Shown here piece by piece: positions 34,393-43,705 of a DNA stretch of 51,072 nucleotides. How positions within the stretch are numbered: position 1 is the first letter of the stretch; every line of letters begins with the position of its first letter. The stretch lies in the NCBI GenBank assembly GCA_027669155.1, contig JAQEDR010000018.1:1-51072 (forward strand). Direction: 5' to 3'. Position numbers and translations under genes: made by a program. Below the pieces are notes generated by a model. The model did no database searches. It had not been told where the DNA came from and saw only the letters and a program-made list of their open reading frames with translations. Source of the stretch: Peptoniphilaceae bacterium AM52-5BH. GTDB taxonomy: Bacteria > Bacillota > Clostridia > Tissierellales > Peptoniphilaceae.

Positions 34393-34850
34393 AATTAAAA
34401 TATATAATTTCTTCTGCACTTTTAATCCTAAGCCTTGCTTCTTGTAACAAAAAGGAAGAAGATTACCAGGCTAAGAATGTAAAGGTTGAGTCAGTCTTTG
34501 ACAAGGTTGAAAATACACCGAAAGACGCTCCAAAGGATGATAACAATCCTAATCTAGATGAAAATGCAGGAGAAGATCAAGCAAATCCTAATAGAGAAAA
34601 TCAACAAAATCCTGAAGAAGATAAAAAAGCAGAAGAAGCTAATAATAAAAAGAAATACAAGACACGCGATACCACAAATATGAGATCTAATCCAAATACG
34701 GAAGAAGATAACGTACTTGTAGCAGTTCCAGGAGGAAGGGAATTCGAAGCCATAGAAGAGACAAACGCCGAAGACGGTGCATGGATAAAGCTAAACTTCG
34801 AAGGAAATACCGGATTTATCAGAAAAGATCTCTTGGATGAAATAAATTAG
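34389..34850 (+). CDS. SH3-domain lipoprotein
   Basis: This protein of about 153 residues has a signal peptide with lipobox LASC (about Cys19), a disordered Asn/Glu/Asp-rich linker (to about residue 90) and a C-terminal bacterial SH3 domain that includes TTNMRSNPN and WIKLNFEGNTGFIRKDLL. Such SH3 domains often bind peptidoglycan. A longer reading from TTG at 34377 is less likely, because GGAG there is the ribosome binding site and the ATG at 34389 gives a clean signal peptide. Its coupling to a BY-kinase operon suggests an envelope-sensing or wall-targeted role. Confidence 0.85.
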   Translation: MKLKYIISSALLILSLASCNKKEEDYQAKNVKVESVFDKVENTPKDAPKDDNNPNLDENAGEDQANPNRENQQNPEEDKKAEEANNKKKYKTRDTTNMRSNPNTEEDNVLVAVPGGREFEAIEETNAEDGAWIKLNFEGNTGFIRKDLLDEIN

Positions 34851-34873
34851 ACCGCTAGAATTAGCGGTTTTTT
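34851..34873 (+). terminator. intrinsic terminator of the kinase operon
   Basis: ACCGCTA (34851-34857), a short loop and TAGCGGT (34862-34868) followed by a T-run. It lies between convergent genes. Confidence 0.88.
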
Positions 34874-34884
34874 CTTATCTGATT

Positions 34885-35613
34885 TTAATAAAATCCACCA
34901 TTAATATTTACAATCTCTCCTGTTATATATTTTGCCTTATCAGATATCAAAAACTCTACTAAGTCTCCTATCTCTTCTGGACTTGCAAACCTATTAAGAC
35001 CAACTTCCATTTTGAGCTCTTCCAGTTCATTTGGCTTGAAGTCATTTCTCATCATATCCGTATCTACAATTCCGCAAGCTATGGCATTGACTCTTATATT
35101 CATTGGTGCAAGCTCCTTGGCCAGGGATTTAGTAAAGGAGTTAATAGCGCCCTTACTAGCTGAATAGACACTTTCCATACTAGCACCGACCTCTCCCCAG
35201 ATGGATGACATATTTATAATAATTCCATCTTCATTTTCTAGCATCTTAGGGACTGCTCTTTTAGATGTGAGAAAAACAGAATCTAAGTTAGTAGCGAGAA
35301 TCTTTCTCCATTCTTCGAAACTTGTATCTTGGATTAGGGAAAAGTGTGATATACCAGCGTTATTAATTAGGATATCAATATGACCGAAGTTACTCTCACC
35401 TATCTCAAACATCCTTTCTACTTCATCTTCCTTACTTACATCTGCCTTTACAGCAATTACAAAGGGGTTTTCCTTTCTAAGTTCATTAAGGAGCTTAAGA
35501 GCAGCTTCCTCACTTTTATTATAATTAATTATTATTTTATAATTTTTGTTTAGCTTCCTACAAATGGCAGCTCCTATGCCACGTGAGGAGCCTGTTACTA
35601 ATACTGTTTTCAT
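34885..35613 (-). CDS. short-chain dehydrogenase/reductase, FabG/YmfI-like
   Basis: This 242-residue classical SDR has the cofactor motif TGSSRGIGAA at the N-terminus, NNAG (about residue 88), a catalytic Ser in INMSS and the YSASKG active-site Tyr and Lys. The end, ITGEIVNINGGFY, is also standard. The family includes 3-oxoacyl-ACP reductase (FabG) and EF-P 5-aminopentanone reductase (YmfI). No fatty-acid synthesis or efp gene is adjacent, so the substrate is not decided. NADPH is the likely cofactor from the Arg after the Gly motif. It is divergent from the aldo/keto reductase gene. Confidence 0.88.
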   Translation of the reverse strand: MKTVLVTGSSRGIGAAICRKLNKNYKIIINYNKSEEAALKLLNELRKENPFVIAVKADVSKEDEVERMFEIGESNFGHIDILINNAGISHFSLIQDTSFEEWRKILATNLDSVFLTSKRAVPKMLENEDGIIINMSSIWGEVGASMESVYSASKGAINSFTKSLAKELAPMNIRVNAIACGIVDTDMMRNDFKPNELEELKMEVGLNRFASPEEIGDLVEFLISDKAKYITGEIVNINGGFY

Positions 35614-35696
35614 ACCTATATTCTATCACAAAATCTTGTAATTAGGATAGGGATCTTTGGGTATCAATGTATAAAGTAGAGAAGAAAGGATTATAT

Positions 35697-36533
35697 ATGA
35701 AGTATTACACACTTAATGACGGACTAAAAGTTCCTGCAATGGGAATGGGAACTTATAAGATAGAAGACGAAAAACTGATGGAAGAAGTAATTCAGGCAGC
35801 CCTTGAACTAGGTTATGAGTATTTTGATACTGCAAAATTTTATAATAATGAGGCTTATATTGGTAAGGCTCTAGAGAATGCTCCTGCCAAAAGAGAAGAT
35901 TATATGCTAGCGACCAAGGTTTGGCCAAAGGATTTTGGGATAGATCAGACCAAAAGATCAATTGATGAATCACTTAAGGATTTAAGGACAGATTATCTAG
36001 ATGTAATCCACCTCCACTGGTTCGGCAAGGATTTCGATAAGGCTTGGAAGGTCTTTATGGATTATAAGGACCAAGGTATCGTTAAGTCAATCGCTGTATG
36101 TAATTTTATGCCAGAACAATTAGTGAAATTGCTAGAAGTAGGAGAGGCTCCATCAATGGATCAATTAGAAAGTCACCTTTTCCTACAAGATCCAGAAACA
36201 AGGGCCTTCCTCAAGGAAAACAATATAAAACATCAAGCCTGGAGCCCACTTGCGAGGACTAGGGGAGGCTTACTTGATGAGGAAATCCTAAAGGAATTGG
36301 CAGAAAAGTATAATAAAACTCCAGCTCAAATCGCCCTAAGGTGGAATATTGACCAAGGAACTATGATTATTCCAAAGTCAGTTCACGCTAAAAGACTTAA
36401 GGAAAATATTGATATCTTTGATTTTGAGCTTGAAGAATGTGATATGCATGCCCTAGCAAGTCTTGATAGGAAAGAGAGATTCTCCCAAGACCCACTAGAT
36501 GAGGCTTGGCTAGAAGAAATTAGAAATATGTAA
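35697..36533 (+). CDS. aldo/keto reductase
   Basis: This protein of about 278 residues is an NADPH-dependent aldo/keto reductase. The catalytic tetrad is visible as Asp and Tyr in FDTAKFYNNEAYIG, Lys in LATKVWP and His in VIHLHWFG. The cofactor segment IIPKSVHAKRLKENI is typical. A longer version from 35667 is possible, but AAAGGA lies directly ahead of the ATG at 35697 and similarity starts there (LNDGLKVPAMGMGTY). The substrate is unknown. Together with the divergent SDR and the following catalase it may serve in handling toxic carbonyls or oxidative stress. Confidence 0.9.
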   Translation: MKYYTLNDGLKVPAMGMGTYKIEDEKLMEEVIQAALELGYEYFDTAKFYNNEAYIGKALENAPAKREDYMLATKVWPKDFGIDQTKRSIDESLKDLRTDYLDVIHLHWFGKDFDKAWKVFMDYKDQGIVKSIAVCNFMPEQLVKLLEVGEAPSMDQLESHLFLQDPETRAFLKENNIKHQAWSPLARTRGGLLDEEILKELAEKYNKTPAQIALRWNIDQGTMIIPKSVHAKRLKENIDIFDFELEECDMHALASLDRKERFSQDPLDEAWLEEIRNM

Positions 36534-36605
36534 GTTATTTTCAAGATAAGCCAAGAAGAATTAATTTAGCTGTAAAATTTGTACTATTAATATAAAGGAG
36601 GAAAT

Positions 36606-38330
36606 ATGTCAGACGATATGAAGAAAATGGACCCTACAGAGAAAAATGGTCTAGGAGATCCTATACCAAGTAGAAACCAAAATGTAAATGATGATCCAAC
36701 CTTAAGAAGAGCAGGCGGTCAAATCGTTGATAACGATGAAGATACTATGACTGCTGGAGAAAGAGGCCATGTTTCCATCCAAGACTTGTGGCTTTTTGAA
36801 AAGCACGCCCACTTCAACAGAGAAGTCATCCCAGAAAGAAGGATGCACGCCAAGGGATGGGGAGCTTGGGGTGAGTTTACAGTAACCCATGACATTAGCA
36901 AATACACAAGAGCTAAATTATTTTCTAAAGTAGGCAATAAGTGCAAGGTATTTTCTAGGATGAGTACTGTTGCAGGTGAACGTGGTGCGGCTGATGCTGA
37001 AAGAGATATCCGTGGCTTTGCCCTAAGATTTTATACAGAAGAAGGCAATTGGGATATAGTTGGGAACAATACACCAGTGTTTTTCTTTAGGGACCCAATG
37101 AAATTTATTGACCTCAACCACGCTGTAAAAAGAGATCCTAAATCTCACCTAAGAAGTCCAAACACCAACTTCGATTATTGGTCATCCCTACCAGAATCAC
37201 TCTTACAGACAACTATCATCAACTCAGATAGGGGAATACCTTCTTCATTTAGATACATGCACGGCTTTGGTTCCCATACCTACTCCATGTATAACGAAGA
37301 TGGTGAGAGGGTCTGGGTAAAGTTCCACTTTAGAAGTGAGCAAGGAATCCAAAACTATACCGACCAAGAAGCTGAAATGGTTAATGGAAAGGATAGGGAA
37401 TCTTCTGGAAGAGACTTGTATGAGGCAATTGAAAAAGGCATGTATCCAAAGTGGAAAATGTATATACAAGTAATGACAGAAGAAGAAGCTAAAAATCATC
37501 CTACAAATCCTTTTGACCTAACTAAAATGTGGCTTAAAGAAGACTATCCACTAATTCCTGTAGGAGAATATGTCCTAAACAAATACCCTGACAATTTCTT
37601 CCAAGATGTTGAACAAGCGGCCTTCTCACCAGCCAATATCATTCCAGGAATTGGACTATCACCAGATAGGGTCCTCCAAGCAAGAGCCTTTATGTATTCT
37701 GATGCTCAAAGATATAGGCTTGGAGTAAACCACCATCAAATTCCTGTAAATAGCCCACAAGGAGTAGAAAATCCTCACGACTTCCACAGGGATGGAGCTA
37801 TGAGAGTTGACGGAAATAAAGGAAGCGAGCTTCATTATAGACCAAATTCCTACGGAGCTTGGCAGGATGATCCTAGTCTTGAAAGACCAGCTGATGAGGG
37901 TGGCGAAGTCAAAAGATATGACTTTAGAAAAGATGACAACGACTACTTTACCCAACCAGGAATGCTCTTTAATAGGATGACTGATGAGCAAAAACTAGTG
38001 CTTTTCGAAAATACTGCAAGGAATATGGGAGATTCTACAATGCAAATTAAGCATAGATATATTAGAAACTGCTATCTTGCAGATCCAGCTTATGGAAAGG
38101 GAGTTGCAGAAGCCTTGGGAATTGATATAGAAAGTGTAAATGTAGATGTCACTCCACCAAAGTCTAGGAAAGAATGGGAAGAGTATGTAGCTATGGATTC
38201 TGACTTAAACTATCCAACAAAGGCAAGTGAGCCAGAAAGTGCCAAAGATCTAGGACCAGGAGGTAGAGATACAAATGTCGCTGATCCAAAGACCCTAAGC
38301 TCTTGGGAAGACGATCCATATTTACTATAA
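36606..38330 (+). CDS. katA: haem catalase
   Basis: This 574-residue monofunctional catalase splits hydrogen peroxide. The distal His81 is in [14 protein letters not shown], the distal Asn (154 or 155) in [13 protein letters not shown], and the proximal haem ligand Tyr364 in [17 protein letters not shown]. The protein is longer than small-subunit catalases (about 480-500) because of a polar C-terminal tail ending WEDDPYLL. The unusual Trp residues around the distal His are noteworthy. The ribosome binding site AAAGGAGG is very strong, suggesting high expression. The gene is monocistronic, ended by a terminator. Catalase is uneven among anaerobic cocci. Confidence 0.95.
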   Translation: MSDDMKKMDPTEKNGLGDPIPSRNQNVNDDPTLRRAGGQIVDNDEDTMTAGERGHVSIQDLWLFEKHAHFNREVIPERRMHAKGWGAWGEFTVTHDISKYTRAKLFSKVGNKCKVFSRMSTVAGERGAADAERDIRGFALRFYTEEGNWDIVGNNTPVFFFRDPMKFIDLNHAVKRDPKSHLRSPNTNFDYWSSLPESLLQTTIINSDRGIPSSFRYMHGFGSHTYSMYNEDGERVWVKFHFRSEQGIQNYTDQEAEMVNGKDRESSGRDLYEAIEKGMYPKWKMYIQVMTEEEAKNHPTNPFDLTKMWLKEDYPLIPVGEYVLNKYPDNFFQDVEQAAFSPANIIPGIGLSPDRVLQARAFMYSDAQRYRLGVNHHQIPVNSPQGVENPHDFHRDGAMRVDGNKGSELHYRPNSYGAWQDDPSLERPADEGGEVKRYDFRKDDNDYFTQPGMLFNRMTDEQKLVLFENTARNMGDSTMQIKHRYIRNCYLADPAYGKGVAEALGIDIESVNVDVTPPKSRKEWEEYVAMDSDLNYPTKASEPESAKDLGPGGRDTNVADPKTLSSWEDDPYLL

Positions 38331-38346
38331 TTTAATAAATAAGTAC

Positions 38347-38380
38347 AAATACCAGAGAATTTACTTCTTTGGTATTTTTT
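38347..38380 (+). terminator. intrinsic terminator after the catalase gene
   Basis: AAATACCA (38347-38354) pairs with TGGTATTT (38370-38377), with additional inner GAGAA/TTCTT pairing, then T. Confidence 0.82.
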
Positions 38381-38402
38381 AATAAAAAAATTTACAAGAA
38401 AA

Positions 38403-38463
38403 GTTGAACAACGTTCATTAGGGTGTATCATATACTTGTAGCAATTAATGAACGGCGTTCATT
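38403..38463 (+). promoter_or_regulatory. promoter with paired operators of the TetR operon
   Basis: TTGAAC (38404-38409) and TATCAT (38427-38432) with a 17-bp spacer form the promoter. A perfect 17-bp palindrome, AATGAACGGCGTTCATT (38447-38463), lies just downstream of the start region. A second, imperfect copy, GTTGAACAACGTTCATT (38403-38419), covers the -35 box. The placing is as expected for autorepression by the TetR protein that follows. Confidence 0.78.
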
Positions 38464-38485
38464 TTAAAGAAATTGGAGTGATTAT

Positions 38486-39082
38486 ATGGTAAGTTTTACG
38501 AACGACAAGGGAAAAGCTATAATGGAGGCTGCTCTTAGGATTTTCAAATCTAAGGGAGCTGACAAAACTTCAGTTAGAGATGTGATGAAGGAAGCAGGAT
38601 TTGGCTTGGGGACCTTCTATCTTTACTATTCCGATAAGAAGGACCTTAAGGAAAAAATAGTCCTAAATATAGCCAAGGATATTATTGTTAGGGCAGAAGA
38701 TAGCTGTAATCAGGAAGATCCTATCGAAAGATACATATACTTTCTTGATTATATCATCGATTATCTCATAGACCATCCTTTCGAGCTAGACCTTGTAAGT
38801 AAAAATATCACCTGGGCCCTCTACACTAAGATTGAAAATGATGAAAAACTCAAAGAAGCGGAATCATCCTTACATTTTATTCTTAGTAAGTATGAGAATC
38901 TCTTCACAGGAGATTATTCAGAAAGCCAGAAGCTCTATATACTTTCTTTGACTCTAGAAATTGTGATGTCTACTTGTAAGAGTGCTACAATGGATGAATC
39001 AATTTTGACTATTGGAGAGATGAAGCCGGTTTTGTATGCTAATATTAAAAAAATGTTTAATAGAACAGGAGAGATAGAATGA
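38486..39082 (+). CDS. TetR-family repressor
   Basis: This 198-residue regulator has an N-terminal helix-turn-helix (about residues 8-55; TSVRDVMKEAGFGLGTFYLYY is the recognition region, quoted from TSVRD to TFYLYY) and a helical ligand-binding domain. The C-terminal part resembles no specific ligand class. A pair of palindromes flanks its promoter, and the gene overlaps the exporter gene by 4 bp. It thus most likely represses the whole three-gene operon until an envelope-active lipid, drug or metabolite binds. Confidence 0.9.
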   Translation: MVSFTNDKGKAIMEAALRIFKSKGADKTSVRDVMKEAGFGLGTFYLYYSDKKDLKEKIVLNIAKDIIVRAEDSCNQEDPIERYIYFLDYIIDYLIDHPFELDLVSKNITWALYTKIENDEKLKEAESSLHFILSKYENLFTGDYSESQKLYILSLTLEIVMSTCKSATMDESILTIGEMKPVLYANIKKMFNRTGEIE

Positions 39083-41133
39083 AAAAGATAACAAAGTTTA
39101 TTTCACACCATCCTAGACTTGTCTTATTGATAATGACTTTATTATTGATACCATCTTTGATAGGATATAAGAATACAGGTGTTAACTATGATATCTTGTC
39201 ATATTTGCCATCTGACCTTGAAAGTACTCAGGGCCAGGAGATATTAGATAAAGATTTCAAAAATGCAGCTACTGGTATGCTGATTCTTAAGGGCGATGAT
39301 TACGATGCAGACAAACTTAAGGAAGAGATTTTAAAGATTGAGGGAGTAGAAGATGTTATTTCCAAATCCTCTATAGTGGGAGATAGCATACCAAACGAGT
39401 TCTTGCCTGATGAGATTAGAGATGTCTTTTATGCAGAAGATTCGACTATGCTTATGGTTAAGTTTAGTGAAAGCTCTTCTTCATTTACGACAATGGAAGC
39501 AATAGATCAGATTAAGGCCATTGAGTCAAAAGAGAAATTTCTAAGTGGTATATCCTCTTTAGTTAAGGATACAAAGGATCTAATAGATCACGAAACACCA
39601 ATATATGTAGGATTGGCGGTTCTACTAGCCTTAATTGTCCTAAGTTTTACAAATGAATCGACTATTATACCATTTCTTTTCTTATTAAATATTGGCTATG
39701 CGATTTTGTATAACTTTGGAAGTAATGTCTTTTTAGGAGAGATTTCCTATATAACTAAGGCTATAGCGGCAGTTTTGCAGCTTGCTGTTACGACAGACTA
39801 TTCAATCTTCTTATATCACAGATATGCAGAAGAAAAGAAAAGACGTGATTCAAATAACCTAGCCATGGATAAGGCTATGCAAAAGACTATAGCATCAATC
39901 TTTGCTTCATCACTTACAACTTTTGCAGGATTTTTAGTACTTATATTGATGAGGTTAGGACTTGGTAAGGATATCGGTCTTGTAATGAGTAAGGGTGTCC
40001 TTCTTGGACTAATTTCTACAGTAGTAGTATTGCCACCAATGATATTAATAGCTGAAAAACTAGTAGAAAGATTTAACCATAGGGTATTTCTACCATCTTT
40101 CGAGAAGACTTCAAATCTTGTTCTAAATCACAAGAAGACATTTTTCCTAGCTTTCTTGATCCTTTTTGTACCAGCTATTTATGGGGCACATAATACAGAC
40201 CTTTACTACAACCTAGATAGGTCTCTTCCTGAAGATCTTGATTCGATTGTAGCCTTAAATAAGATGAAAACAGATTATGATATGGCTTCAACACATTTTG
40301 CTGTAGTTAGTGATGACTTAAGTAAGCAAAATATTAATGGGCTTGTGGATGAGCTTGATAAGGTAGAAGGTGTAAACAATGTTTTAGGTCTTAACTCTTT
40401 TACAGGCTTAACCCTTCCAGATAGTGTTCTACCAGATAAACTAAAAGATAATTTCCATAAGAATGGATATCAAATGCTTATGATGAATTCTAAATATCAG
40501 ACAGCATCAGATGAGGTAAACGAGCAAGTTGACGAAATTCATAAAATAATTAAAGAACACGATCCTGATGGATATCTTACAGGTGAGGCAGTCCTTACAA
40601 AAGACCTTACGACAATATCTGATAGAGACTTCAAGATGGTAAACATAGCATCAATTGCGACTGTATTTGTAATACTAGCATTTGTGTTCAAATCACTTGG
40701 AATTCCTATAGTATTAATAGCAGTTATCGAACTTGCTATACAAATCAACATGGGTATCCCATTCTACTTGGGCCAAACAATCCCATTTGTAACATCAATC
40801 ATAATAGGTGTTGTCCAATTAGGATCTACCATAGACTACTCTATCCTTATGATGGACAGGTTCTTGGCAGAATATAAGAAAAGTGGAGATGTAAACAAGT
40901 CGCTTAAGCTAACAGTAAAGGAAGCTTCAAAATCTATTGTAACTTCAGCTCTATCATTTATGGCTGCGACAGTAGGTGTAGGCTTGTATTCAAAAATGGA
41001 AATAGTTTCAACAATATGTATGTTCTTGGCTAGAGGAGCAATAATCAGCATGCTGGCTATAATATTATTCCTACCAGCCATAATCAGCATAACATTTCCA
41101 TTTATCAAAAAGACAACTAAGGGATTAAATTAG
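39079..41133 (+). CDS. MMPL/RND-superfamily exporter
   Basis: This 684-residue membrane protein has two repeats, each with one membrane segment, an extracellular loop domain and five more segments, giving about 12 in total (clusters near residues 10-30, 170-330, 350-370 and 520-680). Motifs TTDYSIFLYHRYAEE (first half) and GSTIDYSILMMDRFL (second half) carry the paired Asp-Tyr of the MMPL family. Such proteins move lipids, glycolipids or hydrophobic drugs, or act in envelope maintenance. It starts inside the TetR gene end and is followed 9 bp later by the heptad-repeat protein gene. Confidence 0.9.
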   Translation: MKKITKFISHHPRLVLLIMTLLLIPSLIGYKNTGVNYDILSYLPSDLESTQGQEILDKDFKNAATGMLILKGDDYDADKLKEEILKIEGVEDVISKSSIVGDSIPNEFLPDEIRDVFYAEDSTMLMVKFSESSSSFTTMEAIDQIKAIESKEKFLSGISSLVKDTKDLIDHETPIYVGLAVLLALIVLSFTNESTIIPFLFLLNIGYAILYNFGSNVFLGEISYITKAIAAVLQLAVTTDYSIFLYHRYAEEKKRRDSNNLAMDKAMQKTIASIFASSLTTFAGFLVLILMRLGLGKDIGLVMSKGVLLGLISTVVVLPPMILIAEKLVERFNHRVFLPSFEKTSNLVLNHKKTFFLAFLILFVPAIYGAHNTDLYYNLDRSLPEDLDSIVALNKMKTDYDMASTHFAVVSDDLSKQNINGLVDELDKVEGVNNVLGLNSFTGLTLPDSVLPDKLKDNFHKNGYQMLMMNSKYQTASDEVNEQVDEIHKIIKEHDPDGYLTGEAVLTKDLTTISDRDFKMVNIASIATVFVILAFVFKSLGIPIVLIAVIELAIQINMGIPFYLGQTIPFVTSIIIGVVQLGSTIDYSILMMDRFLAEYKKSGDVNKSLKLTVKEASKSIVTSALSFMAATVGVGLYSKMEIVSTICMFLARGAIISMLAIILFLPAIISITFPFIKKTTKGLN

Positions 41134-41142
41134 GAGGAAAAA

Positions 41143-43446
41143 ATGAAAAATAAACTTGTAAAAAGCTTATCTGTAGCGCTCGCAGGGTCTATGCTTGTGA
41201 CAAATGTTGTTTTTGCAGATGGGTCAGTTAAGAAAAACGAGACTTTATATGTAACACAAGAAGAAAATCAAATAAAAGATAAGACAGCATCAATTTGGAT
41301 TAACTCAGATGGAAATGTGAAGGTTAAGGATAAGTCTAATCTTAAAGATATCAAAAACCTAAAGACAGATGAAAAAATTGATCCAAAAGATGGTTATATA
41401 AACTGGAATGAAGATAGCAAGGATGTCTACTATCAAGGACAAGCAGAAGAAGATCTTCCTGTAGATATTTCTGTAAAATATTTTCTATATGGTAAGGAAA
41501 TTAAGGTTAAAGACCTAGAAGGAAAATCTGGTCACCTAAAAATCGAAATATCAGCTAAGAACAAAAGAAGCGGAATGGCTACAGTAAATGGTAAAGAACA
41601 AAAGGTATTTTCACCATATCTAGTACTCGCTGAAATTAACTTTGATGAAGATAAGGTTACAAATATAAAAACAGACGACGGCAAGGTCGTAAAAGATGGT
41701 AAAAACGAAATTGTAGCAGGAGTTCTCGCACCAGGACTTAGACAAAACTTTAAAGAAATCCTTGAAGATGATAAACTTGATAAGTTCAAGGATAAAATCG
41801 AGATAGAAATGGATGTAAAAGACTATAAGCCAACTGAGGTTTATGCAGTAATTACAAACGAACTCTTCCAAGATTCCGCTAATATCTCATCCCTAGATGA
41901 CCTAAATAATGGAATTGATGAGCTTGAATCAAATGCAGCTAAGCTTGTTGATGGATCAAATCAATTAGCAGATGGGGGCAATAGACTAAACGATGGTATC
42001 GGTCAGCTAAGTAATGGAGCAAGTGAGCTTGCAGCAGGTTCTGGCAAAATCGTATCATCCTTCGATCAAATGGCTAATGCCTTTGCGGACCTACCTAACC
42101 AAGTCGGAACAATGACTTCAGCAATTGACATGCTAAATAATGGAGGAAGCAGTCTAGATCAAGGTATCAACCAATATACTGCCGGAGTTAATAAGGTTAA
42201 TGAAAATATGCCAAAGCTTACTGAAGCTAGTAGACAACTAGAAGCTGGAGCAAGCGACCTAGATGATGGTCTTTTAAAACTTGATAATGCAACATCAACA
42301 CTAAAAGAAAAAATGGGAATGGCTGATGGCAAAGAAGATTTGGGCAAATTTAGTGAATCCATGACTGAACTTAAGACAGGACTTGATAGCCTATCAACAG
42401 GAATTGCTCCACTAAGTCAAGGAGTAAGTGAGCTTAGCCAAGGCTTAAGTAAACTTGAAGACTCAAGCCGAGAGCTAAGTGGTGGAGTTAATAATCTTCA
42501 ATCTTCTACTCAAAACATGCCAAATCTTGATCAAAATTCAGCCGATCTAACAGCCCAAGCTCAAGCAATTGATGCAGTAATAGCTAACTTAGAAGAAAAT
42601 AACGAAGATGGAAATCTAACAGGTCAAATCGAAAGTCTAAGAGCTGTTAGAGATAATCTCTACCAAGATAGTGAAAGTGTAGCTACAGCAGGATATGCTT
42701 ATAGTCAAATCTCAGAATCTCTTGAGCTTCTTTCTCAAGGAGCAAGCGAGCTTAGCGGAGGAATTAGCGAAGCTTATAAGGGAGCGAGTGATATCGATGA
42801 GAAATTAAAGGCTTCATCAGATAAGATGATTACAGCTTCAAATAGCCTTGCCGCAGGAACTGAGAAAATAAGCCAGGGATTCGATAAGAGCAATCTAGCC
42901 AAATTACAAGAATCTATATTTATGCTAGATGAAGCTACAGGAAAGTTAAAACAAGGATCAGCTAAACTTAAAGAAGGAACTAGCCAAAATAGGGCTGGAG
43001 TAGAAAACTTAGCAGCTGCAGTAGCTGAGCTTGACGGTAACTCTCAAAGTCTAAGAGAAGGTAGTGCAGAACTTTCAGGAGGATTGGCACAATTTGCCGA
43101 AAGAAGCAAGGCCCTATCATCCTTAGGAAACATCAATGAAGAAGCTATCAACCCTATGGCAGCAGGGCTAAACCAACTAAATGATGGAATAATGAAGCTA
43201 GACTCATCAACTAAAGAATTAAAAGACGGAAGTGATCAATATATGGCTTCATTTGAAGAGTTTAGATCTGGCCTAAGCGAATACAAGGCAAAGGGAATCG
43301 ATGAAATTGCCAATAAAACGTCTGAAGTAAACGAAATTTCAGAAATCTTAGATGAAATGAGTAAGCTTGCCAAAGAAAACAATTCAATCACAGGCACAAG
43401 CGATGACTTCGAAACAAGATCTAGGATAATTCAAAAGATAAAATAA
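41143..43446 (+). CDS. secreted heptad-repeat protein (YhgE-like, LxxG repeats)
   Basis: This 767-residue protein has a signal peptide (cleavage near VVFADG, residue 25), a beta-rich region to about residue 250 and then a very long array of seven-residue repeats with the pattern LxxGxxx (for example LNDGIGQLSNGASELAAGS) to about residue 720, predicted to be helical and coiled. Such repeats are found in YhgE/Pip-type proteins encoded beside MMPL exporters. Unlike YhgE, no C-terminal membrane domain is present, so the protein should be released or held by its partner. It may form an extracellular extension or periplasm-like conduit for the exporter. Confidence 0.82.
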   Translation: MKNKLVKSLSVALAGSMLVTNVVFADGSVKKNETLYVTQEENQIKDKTASIWINSDGNVKVKDKSNLKDIKNLKTDEKIDPKDGYINWNEDSKDVYYQGQAEEDLPVDISVKYFLYGKEIKVKDLEGKSGHLKIEISAKNKRSGMATVNGKEQKVFSPYLVLAEINFDEDKVTNIKTDDGKVVKDGKNEIVAGVLAPGLRQNFKEILEDDKLDKFKDKIEIEMDVKDYKPTEVYAVITNELFQDSANISSLDDLNNGIDELESNAAKLVDGSNQLADGGNRLNDGIGQLSNGASELAAGSGKIVSSFDQMANAFADLPNQVGTMTSAIDMLNNGGSSLDQGINQYTAGVNKVNENMPKLTEASRQLEAGASDLDDGLLKLDNATSTLKEKMGMADGKEDLGKFSESMTELKTGLDSLSTGIAPLSQGVSELSQGLSKLEDSSRELSGGVNNLQSSTQNMPNLDQNSADLTAQAQAIDAVIANLEENNEDGNLTGQIESLRAVRDNLYQDSESVATAGYAYSQISESLELLSQGASELSGGISEAYKGASDIDEKLKASSDKMITASNSLAAGTEKISQGFDKSNLAKLQESIFMLDEATGKLKQGSAKLKEGTSQNRAGVENLAAAVAELDGNSQSLREGSAELSGGLAQFAERSKALSSLGNINEEAINPMAAGLNQLNDGIMKLDSSTKELKDGSDQYMASFEEFRSGLSEYKAKGIDEIANKTSEVNEISEILDEMSKLAKENNSITGTSDDFETRSRIIQKIK
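41900..43290 (+). repeat. degenerate heptad coding repeat
   Basis: About 21-bp periodic units encode LxxGxxx heptads. Recurrent words are AGCGAGCTTAGC and GGAGCAAG. The units are diverged at DNA level, which speaks for an old expansion. This array is part of the secreted protein. Confidence 0.65.
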
Positions 43447-43458
43447 AATTCGAGGACC

Positions 43459-43683
43459 TACGAAAGTGGGTCAGATTGTAGACAAAATCCAAAAACGCTT
43501 ATAGGGATACAGAAATTTTGAAATTCTAAATCTCATAATACTGTAAATCGCAAACTCGCTAAGGCTCGAACAATGCGATTTACGGGCGTATTATTTCGAT
43601 TTGAGTTTCTTGAAATTTCTTCCGAATGGAGCGCTTCCTTTTGGATTTTGTCCCTTTGTCAACAGTCTGACTTACGAAAGTGG
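43459..43683. mobile_element. MITE-like imperfect hairpin element with direct-repeat flanks
   Basis: A non-coding element of about 200 bp begins GTCAGA (43470-43475) and ends TCTGAC (43666-43671). Its two arms are long imperfect inverted repeats. Matching segments include GACAAAATCCAAAA with TTTTGGATTTTGTC, and TGTAAATCGCA with TGCGATTTACGG, around a loop near 43553-43573. The identical 11-mer TACGAAAGTGG flanks both sides (43459-43469 and 43673-43683) like a target-site duplication. No transposase is encoded, and the short frame at 43573-43776 is not a gene. A transcribed structured RNA is an alternative reading. Confidence 0.65.
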
Positions 43684-43705
43684 CATCTTTTATGGTTAAA
43701 TCTAA

